Shown one piece after another: positions 1 to 7,735 of a DNA stretch of 30,507 nucleotides. Numbering within the stretch: position 1 is the stretch's first letter; each line of letters starts with the position of its first letter. The notes beneath the pieces are model-generated. The model saw only the letters and a list, made by a program, of their open reading frames with translations, made no database searches and had not been told where the DNA came from. Source of the DNA: Mariniphaga sp964624645 (GTDB lineage: Bacteria; Bacteroidota; Bacteroidia; Bacteroidales; Prolixibacteraceae); the NCBI GenBank assembly GCA_964624645.1, contig CAZVAD010000014.1, positions 1-30,507 on the forward strand. Direction: 5' to 3'. The translations under genes were made by a program, and so were the position numbers.

Positions 1-450
1 TTCAGGAAAGGAGCTGATGAAAACGGCGACATCGCTCACGGTGTGGCGGGTCACTTCTTTTCCCGATACGGGTGAAATGGTCTCTCCGATGCGGGCGTAA
101 AGCAGTTTCAGGTAGTCGTAAATTTCGGTGGATGTTCCCACCGTTGAACGCGGATTCCGCGTGTTCACTTTCTGCTCAATTGCAATTGCCGGGGGAATTC
201 CCTTGATGAAATCCACTTCCGGTTTGTTGATTCGCCCCAGAAACTGCCGGGCATATGAAGAAAGGCTCTCCACATAACGGCGGTGGCCTTCTGCAAAAAG
301 GGTGTCGAATGCAAGGGTTGATTTGCCCGAACCCGAAACGCCGGTGACCACAATGAACTGATTCAGTGGTATTTTTAAGCTTATGTTCTTTAGATTATGT
401 ACCCGTGCGTGTTGTATCTCTATAACTCTGTTTCTACTCTTATTATGCAT
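1..450 (-). CDS. uvrA: Excinuclease ABC subunit UvrA, N-terminal part (cut by window edge)
   Basis: UvrA is the damage-sensing ABC-type ATPase of nucleotide excision repair. The first 150 codons are visible, out of about 940 in the family; the rest lies beyond the left edge. The translation starts MHNKSRNRVIEIQHARVHNL and has a Walker A motif GVSGSGKST at residues 37-45, followed by the UvrA-typical RRYVESLSSYARQFLGR. The later stretch PPAIAIEQK..NTRNPRSTVGTSTEIYDYLKLL is the conserved UvrA insertion region. The ATG at 448-450 gives the expected short lead-in to the first ABC domain. The gene is divergent from the sigma factor at 609. Bacteroidota often carry two uvrA paralogues, and which one this is cannot be told from the fragment. 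Confidence 0.95.
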   Translation of the reverse strand, partial: MHNKSRNRVIEIQHARVHNLKNISLKIPLNQFIVVTGVSGSGKSTLAFDTLFAEGHRRYVESLSSYARQFLGRINKPEVDFIKGIPPAIAIEQKVNTRNPRSTVGTSTEIYDYLKLLYARIGETISPVSGKEVTRHTVSDVAVFISSFPE

Positions 451-608
451 GCCTGAATGGAATTCGTGTAAAATTGTTAAAAAAACTTGTTTAATTCAGG
501 AAAATGTTTCATTTTTACAGCACAAAATTAAATAAATACTTTTACTGCATTTTAAAATAAGCGCCTATCGGAAAAATTTACTTTTTGTTTATACATAAAT
601 AGAAGGTA
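451..608. promoter_or_regulatory. Divergent intergenic region between uvrA and the sigma factor gene
   Basis: This AT-rich spacer of 158 bp must hold the promoters of both divergent genes. Its right half contains the first copy of a ~40-bp element (551-591) that recurs before the next gene, listed separately. AGAAGG immediately before the ATG at 609 is a plausible ribosome binding site. No hairpin or further motif was seen. Confidence 0.5.
551..591 (+). promoter_or_regulatory. Repeated upstream element, copy 1 (before sigma factor)
   Basis: The element reads TTTAAAATAAGCGCCTATCG from 551 and continues through GAAAAATTTACTTTTTGTTT. A second copy at 1251-1290 keeps GCGCCTAT, GAAAA and TACTTT with a single-base gap, roughly 80 percent identical by eye. 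TACTTTTT resembles the Bacteroidota -7 box TAnnTTTG, and the copy ends about 17 nt before the sigma factor ATG. I infer a shared promoter or operator, possibly read by the sigma factor itself. No experiment is implied. Confidence 0.55.
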
Positions 609-1202
609 ATGTTCAAAACAAATTCTTTGAACGACAATGAACTCGTTCAGCGTTTTATCGAAGGCGATCAGAATTCACTTGAAATTTTAGTGCATCGTCA
701 TAAAAACAGGATTTATTCCTATATCTTGTTAATTGTCAAGAATCAGCAGCTTGCTGAAGATATATTTCAGGATACTTTTATCAAAGTCATCCGTTCGTTG
801 AAAAAGGGGAAATATGTGGAAAACGGAAAGTTTCTCTCCTGGGTTCTGCGCATTGCCCACAATTTGACTATTGACCATTTCCGAAAGGAGAAATTGCAGG
901 CAACCATTTCAAATGATGGCCTTGAAGTTGATATTTTCAACTCCCGGAAATTTTCCGAAAAAAATATTGAAGATATAATGATCAATGATCAGATTTTGAA
1001 TGATGTGAAAGAGCTGATAAAGGAACTGCCCGAAGATCAGCAGCAGGTGATTTATATGCGGCACTACATGGGGCTTAGTTTCAAGGAGATTGCCGAGCAG
1101 ACCGGTGTGAGCATAAATACTGCGCTTGGCCGTATGCGCTATGCACTGATTAACCTGCGTAAACTCATCAAACAAAAAAATCTGGAGTTGACCCGTATTT
1201 AA
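609..1202 (+). CDS. ECF-type sigma-70 family RNA polymerase sigma factor
   Basis: This 197-residue protein directs RNA polymerase to a subset of promoters. Region 2 spans about residues 10-95: an RFIEGDQNSLEILVHRHKNR start, AEDIFQDTFIKV, and the -10-binding segment FLSWVLRIAHNLTIDHFRK. A linker is followed by region 4 at 130-187, with LPEDQQQVIYMRHYMGLSFK and the helix-turn-helix EIAEQTGVSINTALGRMRYA that reads the -35 element. Length and order fit the ECF group. No transmembrane anti-sigma factor follows; instead a tiny conserved protein gene does. Both are preceded by the same ~40-bp element, which suggests that the sigma factor may act on its own promoter and its neighbour's. Confidence 0.93.
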   Translation: MFKTNSLNDNELVQRFIEGDQNSLEILVHRHKNRIYSYILLIVKNQQLAEDIFQDTFIKVIRSLKKGKYVENGKFLSWVLRIAHNLTIDHFRKEKLQATISNDGLEVDIFNSRKFSEKNIEDIMINDQILNDVKELIKELPEDQQQVIYMRHYMGLSFKEIAEQTGVSINTALGRMRYALINLRKLIKQKNLELTRI

Positions 1203-1250
1203 CTTTTGTTAACACAATAACTCTGCTCTACCGGCGTTCTTTGAGAAACA

Positions 1251-1290
1251 TTTATAATGAGCGCCTATGCGAAAATCTACTTTATTTTAT
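1251..1290 (+). promoter_or_regulatory. Repeated upstream element, copy 2 (before the small conserved gene)
   Basis: The sequence TTTATAATGAGCGCCTATGC continues as GAAAATCTACTTTATTTTAT. It matches copy 1 at 551-591 across the whole length, with GCGCCTAT, GAAAA and TACTTT unchanged. It contains an in-frame ATG at 1267 that opens a 73-codon reading frame. Because that ATG lies within a conserved non-coding element, I consider it an unlikely start and place the gene start at 1369. Confidence 0.55.
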
Positions 1291-1368
1291 CTTATCAAAA
1301 GATTTAATGCACAACCAGTAAGTTGCATAAGTTTATTAAAGAAGAGAACAAAAAATCACAGAGACGTC

Positions 1369-1488
1369 ATGAATGCCGGAGCATTTGCACCATCGCCCGA
1401 AACGATTAAACGGATTCTGGATTTTGCGCTTTCTTACGAAGTCCTTGAGACCGGGATGGCAGGACAGGTAGAAATGAATTTGAATTGA
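1369..1488 (+). CDS. Small conserved protein downstream of the sigma factor
   Basis: This is a 39-residue protein of unknown function: MNAGAFAPSPETIKRILDFA, then LSYEVLETGMAGQVEMNLN. From memory, similar very short proteins of the pattern PSxETIxxILDFAxSYxVLxT..G..xMNLN occur next to ECF-type sigma genes in other Bacteroidota. I could not run a search. The frame is open from an ATG at 1267, which would give 73 residues, but that start sits inside the repeated upstream element and adds a basic, unstructured stretch. A role as sigma factor partner or regulator is inference from position only. Confidence 0.6.
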   Translation: MNAGAFAPSPETIKRILDFALSYEVLETGMAGQVEMNLN

Positions 1489-1528
1489 TACAGCTAAAAA
1501 ATTGAAAGAAAAGGCGTCCGCACGGACG

Positions 1529-1628
1529 NNNNNNNNNNNNNNNNNNNNNNNNNNNNNNNNNNNNNNNNNNNNNNNNNNNNNNNNNNNNNNNNNNNNNNNN
1601 NNNNNNNNNNNNNNNNNNNNNNNNNNNN
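1529..1628. other. Assembly gap (100 N)
   Basis: A run of exactly 100 N, the conventional placeholder for a scaffold gap of unknown length. It removes the 5' end and start codon of the SagB-type nitroreductase gene. The sequence just before it ends in a 14-bp inverted repeat, CGTCCG-CA-CGGACG at 1515-1528. Confidence 0.98.
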
Positions 1629-2153
1629 TTTGCATTCAAAAACCGGAAATCAGAACGCGAATTTTCTTCTGAAATGCTGTCGTCTCAAACGCTTTCCAAT
1701 TTATTGTGGGCTGCCAACGGAGTGAACCGTCCTGCTGAAAAGAGACGGACTGCGCCTTCGGCTTTAAATTACCAGGAAGTTGATATTTATGTGCTTATGA
1801 AAGATGGCGCCTGGCTTTATGAAGCCTTTGAACATGACCTGCAGCCTGTTTCGGAAAGAGACCTGCGGCCGCTGGTTGCATTATCACAGGATTTTGTTCT
1901 GGATGCACCGGTGGTATTGCTCTATGTTGCAGATATGGCAAAATATGGCGACAGGGCACATGCCGAAAATTCAAAGACAATGGCAGCCAATGATGTGGGA
2001 ATCGTTTGTCAAAATGTCAATTTATTCTGTTCGGCTGCGAAACTGGCAACAGTTCCCCGCGCAACCCTTGATGCCGGAGCGTTGGGAAAAGAGTTGAAAC
2101 TTCGCCCGGAACAACTGCCGATGCTCAATAATCCGGTGGGGTACAAAAAATGA
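1629..2153 (+). CDS. SagB/ThcOx-type nitroreductase family protein, 5' end lost in gap
   Basis: This is a flavin (FMN)-dependent oxidoreductase of the nitroreductase superfamily. The reading frame is open from the right edge of the gap: FAFKNRKSEREFSSEMLSSQ leads into TLSNLLWAANGVNR and the arginine-rich loop before the TAPSA segment. This is the FMN phosphate-binding part typical of SagB-like proteins. Later come DAPVVLLYVADMAKY, then GIVCQNVNLFCSAAKLATV. The 174 visible codons represent most of a usual protein of about 200-220 residues with an N-terminal signal sequence. The ATG at 1674 is internal, since conserved residues precede it. The substrate is unknown. The stop is followed by a convergent kinase gene. 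Confidence 0.85.
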   Translation, partial: FAFKNRKSEREFSSEMLSSQTLSNLLWAANGVNRPAEKRRTAPSALNYQEVDIYVLMKDGAWLYEAFEHDLQPVSERDLRPLVALSQDFVLDAPVVLLYVADMAKYGDRAHAENSKTMAANDVGIVCQNVNLFCSAAKLATVPRATLDAGALGKELKLRPEQLPMLNNPVGYKK

Positions 2154-2246
2154 AGAATGCTGAATATCACCCCAATAGAGATATAGAAAGCTTGTTCTGA
2201 TTAACTGCCGGCGCTTTATATCACATCTGTAAAAACCGGTTATTGC

Positions 2247-3870
2247 TCACACCGCAAACCAGAAGCGGCTCCCTTCACCTGCTTTGCTGTCGAAGTGCAG
2301 TGTGCTTCCATGCTTCTCCACAAGTTCCTTGCTGACGATGAGACCAAGCCCGCTGCCCTGTTCGCCCGCAGTTCCCATCCGGTGGCTTCGACGGCCTACA
2401 TTGAAAAGGTTTTGTTTCTGCTCTTCATGCATTCCTGTGCCGTTGTCTGAAATGGAAACAGAGTATCTGCCATCCTCTTTTTCGATGAGAAGCTGCACGC
2501 TGCCTCCCGTGGCGGTGAACTTCACGGCGTTGGTCAGCAAATTGCGTATTACGGTGCAGAGCATATTTTTGTCGCCGGTAACCAGTGCAGTATCGGGCAG
2601 AATCATTTCAAATTGGATCCCTTTCTGTTCCGCCATGTTTTTTGCCAGAACAAGATCCGGTTTCAGCGCCGCAACAAGATCAAACTGCACCGGATGAAAA
2701 GGCATTCGTCCGGTTTGCACCTGCGCCCAGTTGAGCAGATTGTAAAGAAGTTCAACCTGACTGTCTGCCGATTTGAGCAGCTCGGTATAATAGGATTCCA
2801 GCGACTCCATGTCAAGTTTTCCCGAATGTTCGAGCAGTGCCTGCAATGCGTTGCGCTGGGCGATGGCCGGATTTTTCAGATCATGGGAGATGATGCTGAA
2901 AAACTTGTCTTTTGTGGCATTCAATTCCGCCAACTCGCGAACGTGCCTGCTGCGCAGGCGCAGAAAATACCAAAGCAGCACAAGGATAACCGCTGAAAGC
3001 GCCAGTATCATAATCAAGAATCTTTGTTGTGCTTTCTGGCGGCTGATGACCAGTGCCTGACTGCTGATTTCAAGTTCCTTTTCTGCAGTTTCATATTTTG
3101 CATGCATCTCCTGCAACGACTGATGCAGATTAAAATCAGACTGTCGCTGCATCAGCCTGTAAAATTTCTGGTGGCTGTCAATCACCATTTTCTCATTGCC
3201 AAGGTGAGCATAAATGCCCACAAGGTGATCATACATCTGAATCAGAAGAGAATAATTTGACGGTTCGCAAAGTGCAATGACTTTATTGNNNNNNNNNNNN
3301 NNNNNNNNNNNNNNNNNNNNNNNNNNNNNNNNNNNNNNNNNNNNNNNNNNNNNNNNNNNNNNNNNNNNNNNNNNNNNNNNNNNNNNNNAGGCACTCATCA
3401 TTTCTTTCCATCACCGAATAGAGCTGTGCCAGTTCACTGTCAATCATCATCTGCTCCTTCTCAAGCTGGTTTTCCAGAGCCAGCGACCGGGCTTGCAGCA
3501 TATATTCTTCGGCAACCGAATCGTTATACATCAGGTAATATACTTTTCCGATACTCAAAAGAGAGATGGGCACAAGTTTTTCAATTTGCTGTTTTTTGCT
3601 GATATCCAAGGATTTTATCGCATCGTCCATTGCCCGTTCAAAAAAAGTGAGGTTCCCCAAAACACGGCTGCGAAGATGATAAGTCTTCACGATATTCTCG
3701 TAACCGGTGGTATCGGAAAACCGGGAAACCGCTTTGTCCAAAAAAATCAGCGCCGAATCATTCCGCGCATCAAGATAATATCTCCGGGCTTTTTCATAAA
3801 AATCGGTACTCTGCGCAAATCCGCTTAAAGCGAAAAGAAACAGACCTGTTATGAAGAAGCTTTTTTTCAT
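2247..3870 (-). CDS. TPR-containing sensor histidine kinase, interrupted by an assembly gap
   Basis: This two-component kinase phosphorylates a response regulator in reply to an unknown signal. The N-terminal part (3389-3870) has a signal peptide, MKKSFFITGLFLFALSGFAQ, and TPR-like helical repeats. After the gap come further helices, a coiled coil, one membrane segment (FLIMILALSAVILVLLWYFL), a HisKA box with phospho-accepting His in IISHDLKNP (codon at 2883-2885), and an HATPase_c domain with NLLTNAVKFT, SDNGTGM and GSGLGL. I join the two ORFs on either side of the 100 N because together they form one standard architecture; the frame across the gap is arbitrary. The start overlaps the stop of the response regulator gene (ATGA), which shows coupling. 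Confidence 0.9.
3289..3388. other. Assembly gap (100 N)
   Basis: A second run of exactly 100 N, of unknown real size, inside the TPR region of the minus-strand histidine kinase gene. Missing sequence probably codes for one or more TPR units. Confidence 0.98.
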
Positions 3871-4523
3871 ATAATTCCTTCCTTTATCGCATATTTAGCC
3901 AGCTCTACACTATTGTTGATGTCCAGCTTCCTGAAAATATTATTCTTATGGAAATTTACGGTGTGGTAGCTGATTTTCAGCCGGTCTGCAATCTCCTTGC
4001 TTTGCAGTCCTTCGCTGCATAAACGGATAATCTCCGTTTCCCTGTCTGTAAATGCAACTTCCTGTTTTACCCGTTTACGTTGCCGGTGAATTACATCAAA
4101 CATTATTTTTGCCATGTCGCGGCCAAAAAACTCCAGTCCGTTTGCCACCGAAACGATGGCTTCTTCAATCTCCTCAGGCGTTGCCGATTTGGTAACATAT
4201 CCCTCCACGCCAGCTTCCAGTACCTCTTCAATCACATGCGCCGGGTTTTCAGCCGACAGCATCAGTATTTTAATTTCCGGGTACTCCTGTTTCAGTTTTT
4301 GCGCTGTTTCAATACCCGAAATTCCGGGAAGAAGAATATCCAGAAGAATGATGTCGGGAATCTGTGTTTTTAACAGAACAAACAGCTCCTCTCCGGAGGC
4401 TGCTTCATCTGTCACCCCGATTCCTGACTTTCCATCCAAGGCAAGCCGCGCGCCCATGCGGAACAGATTATGATCGTCAACAATAATCAATTTTATCGTT
4501 TCCCTGTTTTTTTCACTCTTCAT
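3867..4523 (-). CDS. NarL/LuxR-type response regulator
   Basis: This cytoplasmic transcription factor of 218 residues is very probably the partner of the adjoining kinase. The receiver domain has the acidic pair Asp16-Asp17 in IIVDDHN, the phospho-acceptor Asp62 in IILLDILLPG, Ser90 in LMLSAEN and Lys112 in YVTKSA. The C-terminal LuxR-type helix-turn-helix runs from FTDRETEIIRLCSEGLQSKE through IADRLKISYHTVNFHKNNIF. Its TGA overlaps the kinase ATG by four bases (ATGA), so the two are co-transcribed with the regulator first. The target genes are not evident; the divergent hybrid kinase upstream is a candidate by position only. Confidence 0.94.
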   Translation of the reverse strand: MKSEKNRETIKLIIVDDHNLFRMGARLALDGKSGIGVTDEAASGEELFVLLKTQIPDIILLDILLPGISGIETAQKLKQEYPEIKILMLSAENPAHVIEEVLEAGVEGYVTKSATPEEIEEAIVSVANGLEFFGRDMAKIMFDVIHRQRKRVKQEVAFTDRETEIIRLCSEGLQSKEIADRLKISYHTVNFHKNNIFRKLDINNSVELAKYAIKEGII

Positions 4524-4968
4524 AAAGTGCAGATAACGTCTAAAATTAAAGATTTGAATTTTGCTTTTATTTATGGAACAATATTAAGGATTTTACCCGA
4601 TATGAAAAAGTCTTTAGCGACACATGCTGCAAATCGGGGCATTTTCTGCATCAAATCACTGAAACCTGACAGAATTATCAGGTACATTCCAGAAACATTA
4701 GCAGTTGACAGGTTGTGTCTGCCGCCTTATATTTGAAACATAATTTCAAAATGATGAAAAAGGAAAATGACACAAATGAAGTGCGTTCGCTGGCATCACA
4801 TGCCGAGGCATATTGCCGTCTGCTGATCGACCTTTGTGAAAGTTATTCCGCATCATTCACCACCCCTCCACACCCCCCTAAAAAACAAAATCAGTTTTCA
4901 AATTTTCTGAAAAAATGCTTTTCAAATACAGAAGTGAATCAAAAATTGTTAAACAAAAATCAAACATC
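4524..4968. other. Divergent intergenic region upstream of the hybrid kinase
   Basis: A stretch of 445 bp separates the start of the response regulator (minus) from the most probable start of the hybrid kinase (plus). It must contain divergent promoters, but I found no convincing -33/-7 pair. The right half holds a small ORF (4751-4972) described separately. A longer plus-strand ORF at 4470-4736 overlaps the response regulator start and reads like a chance frame. Confidence 0.5.
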
Positions 4969-4972
4969 ATGA
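4751..4972 (+). CDS. Small hypothetical ORF overlapping the start of the hybrid kinase
   Basis: This possible protein of 73 residues begins MMKKENDTNEVRSLASHAEA and has a Pro-rich middle (TTPPHPPKK). It has no signal peptide, no membrane segment and no family that I recognise. Its TGA (4970-4972) overlaps the ATG of the hybrid kinase (4969-4971) in an ATGA junction, the arrangement expected for translational coupling. The same frame is open from an ATG at 4715. The overlap may be accidental, and the ribosome binding site is weak, so its reality is uncertain. Confidence 0.35.
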   Translation: MMKKENDTNEVRSLASHAEAYCRLLIDLCESYSASFTTPPHPPKKQNQFSNFLKKCFSNTEVNQKLLNKNQTS

Positions 4973-7635
4973 AACGTTATTTTACATACAGGTTATCACC
5001 CTTCCAACTGACTGCTGTCGCTTTTGCGCTGATAATGTTTTATGCCTGTTCTCCAAATACTGATCAAACGGCAGAAGAGGAATACAAAAAAGAGTATTTC
5101 CACACATTGTACAGACTGTGGAGAAACGAGGATTCCATGCAAATTATGCTGCAAAAGAGCATCCGGGAGAAAGACAATATCGGCGAAATGCTGTGTTATA
5201 AGCAGTTAGGCAAATATCAGCGCGAGAACGCCCGCTTCTCGGAGGCCATTGCATCACATCAGGCAGGCCTGGATTTGGCGCTGAAGCTAAATGACACACT
5301 CGAAATTGTACAGGCGCTCAACAATTTAGGCACCGATTTCCGGCGTATCGGCGCCCTGTCGGAAGCTTCCGGTTATCATTTTGATGCGCTGAGTTATGCC
5401 GAAGCCTATTCACAGCAGCACGAATCATTCGACGGGCTGAAAAATAAAGTAGTTGCATTGAACGGCATCGGAAATATCAGCCTCTCAATGGGTTATTATG
5501 ACGAAGCAGAAAATTTTTTCAGAAATGCACTGAAAGATGAGATTCTACTAAAAAGCGCTATCGGGCAAGCCATCAACTTTGCCAACCTCGGCGCCATTTT
5601 CGAGCACCGTCAGCAATACGATTCGGCACGGGTCTATTATGAATACTCCATGGAGCAGAACAAAAAAGCCAAATCAGACATGGGGGTCGGGCTGTGCTAT
5701 ATCCATTTCGGCGACTTGTACACCATTGAGCAAAACTACGAGCTGGCAAAAGCTGAATATATGAAAGCATACGATCTGATGGAAGATATTTCGGATCGCT
5801 GGCATTGGTTAGTGGCATGTCTTTCAATTGCCAAAATTAATTTTCTTACTCACGATACCGGTGAATTCAACAAGTACATCGCTCTGGCGGAACAGACTGC
5901 GAAAGAGATCAATTCTGCAGAACATCTTGCCAGGGTTTATTCCCTGAAACACGAATATCACCTGAAAAACGGCAATTATTCCACAGCGCTCAGCAACTAC
6001 AAACAGAGTATTGCCATGCTGGACTCTGTGCAGGGAATACAAAGAAACAACCAGTATATGGAAATGCGCGTGAATTATGAACGGGAGAGTAATCAGCGCA
6101 ACATCAGGCAGCTGGAAGCTGCCAACCAGGCAAAAAATGAACAAAAACAACGCTCTATCAATTTTTTAGTTTTCGTGTTTTTCCTTGGTTCAATAGCTAC
6201 GGCGCTGCTCTACTATGGCTACCGCCAGCGTACGCGCAGCAATAAACTGCTGGTGCAATTAGACAGGATGCGCAGCGACTTTTTCACCAATATCACCCAC
6301 GAGTTTCGCACCCCGCTCACCGTCATTCTCGGAATGGCAGAAAGAATAAAGGAGAGAAATGGGTTTGCCAGCGAAGCGAAAGCCATTGAACGACAGGGGA
6401 ACACGCTGCTGGATATGATAAACCAGTTGCTGGATATGGCAAAAATCCAGTCAAACGGCGACCAGTCGAAATGGCTTCACGGAGACGCGGCTGCTTGTGT
6501 GAACATGACGGTGGAAACCTACCGCGACTATGCAGCTTCCCGCGGTGTTGATCTTATTTTCAACTCCGAAAAACAAAGCATTCCGATAGATTTCATTCCC
6601 GACTACTTCAATAAAATTGTTCGCAATCTGCTCTCCAATGCACTCAAGTTTACGCCAAAAGGTGGAATAGTTACTGTTTCTACACAGCAGAACAAAAATA
6701 ATTTTATCCTTTCCGTGGCCGACACAGGATCCGGGATTGACCCGGCTGACCTGCCCCATATCTTCAAACAGTTCTATCAGGGGAAAAGCATGTTTTCTGA
6801 AAACGGAACCGGTATCGGGCTGGCATTTGTCAGCAAAATGGCAGAGAGCATGAACGGAAGCGTAACAGCAGCAAACAGGAAAGAGGGGGGCGCCCGGTTT
6901 ACAGTTACCCTGCCGCTGAAACAGAAATTTGAAGTAAAGGAGCTTTGGAATCCTTTTGAGAATTGCAATTCAAGAACAATTCTTCTTTCCCAAAAAGAGG
7001 AGAACCACGTTCCCGAAGATTGCGAAGATGCAGGAGAAGAAATGCCTTCAATCCTTGTTATTGAAGACAACAGGGATATCCGTCATTACATCGGCTCACT
7101 GCTCCGCGACCGCTACCAGATTCGTTATGCAGCCAACGGGCAGGAAGGACTGGAAAAAGCCAAGGAGTTCATGCCTGACCTGATAATCACCGACCTGATG
7201 ATGCCGGTTATGGACGGCTATAAAGTCTGTTGCTCTGTGCGTGAAAACGATATTCTGAATCATATTCCCATTGTCGTAATCACGGCGAAAGCCACCGGCG
7301 AAGACAAACAACGAGCGTTTGAATGCGGTGCCGATGCTTACCTCTACAAGCCGTTCAATGCAACGGAGCTCAATATACGCGTGGACAAACTGCTGGAGCA
7401 GCGTCGCCTGCTCCGCGAAAAATATTCGTCGGCAATCTTCGAAGACGCTTCCGAAAATGTGGAGTTATCAGCAGCCGATCGCAAGTTTCTCAATCGTCTC
7501 ACTACCATCATCTACGAACGGATTACCGATACCGGACTAAATCCCGACTATATCGCTGAAAAAATGTATATGAGCCGTTCGCAGCTTAACCGCAAACTGC
7601 GTAATATCACGGGCTACAGCGTGGCGGCGTATGTG
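4969..7635 (+). CDS. Hybrid two-component sensor/AraC-type regulator with TPR sensor domain, 3' end lost in gap
   Basis: One polypeptide combines sensor, kinase, receiver and DNA-binding domain, as in Bacteroidota HTCS regulators. The ATG at 4969 starts a signal or lipoprotein-like sequence, MKRYFTYRLSPFQLTAVAFA then LIMFYAC, with Cys27. TPR-like repeats fill about residues 40-370. A membrane segment lies near 397-417, HisKA has His444 in ITHEFRTPL, and HATPase_c has NLLSNALKFTPKG and DTGSGI. The receiver has Asp742 in DLIITDLMMP, and the AraC-type helix-turn-helix begins near 840. The frame runs into the gap at residue 889, so roughly the last 40-50 residues are missing. Canonical polysaccharide-sensing HTCS proteins have a beta-propeller periplasmic domain; here TPRs take its place. 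The convergent rhamnosidase may be a target, but this is inferred from position only. Confidence 0.93.
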
Positions 7636-7735
7636 NNNNNNNNNNNNNNNNNNNNNNNNNNNNNNNNNNNNNNNNNNNNNNNNNNNNNNNNNNNNNNNNN
7701 NNNNNNNNNNNNNNNNNNNNNNNNNNNNNNNNNNN
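7636..7735. other. Assembly gap (100 N)
   Basis: A third run of exactly 100 N. It hides the 3' ends of two convergent genes, the hybrid kinase (plus) and the GH78 rhamnosidase (minus), and whatever lies between them. Confidence 0.98.

Noticed and set aside
2247..3870. Reading the two ORFs either side of the second gap as separate genes
   Set aside because: The left part lacks a start and the right part lacks a stop. Together they form a complete signal-TPR-membrane-HisKA-HATPase protein.
4470..4736. Plus-strand ORF of 88 codons over the response regulator start
   Set aside because: It overlaps the start of a certain gene on the other strand and has no recognisable features.
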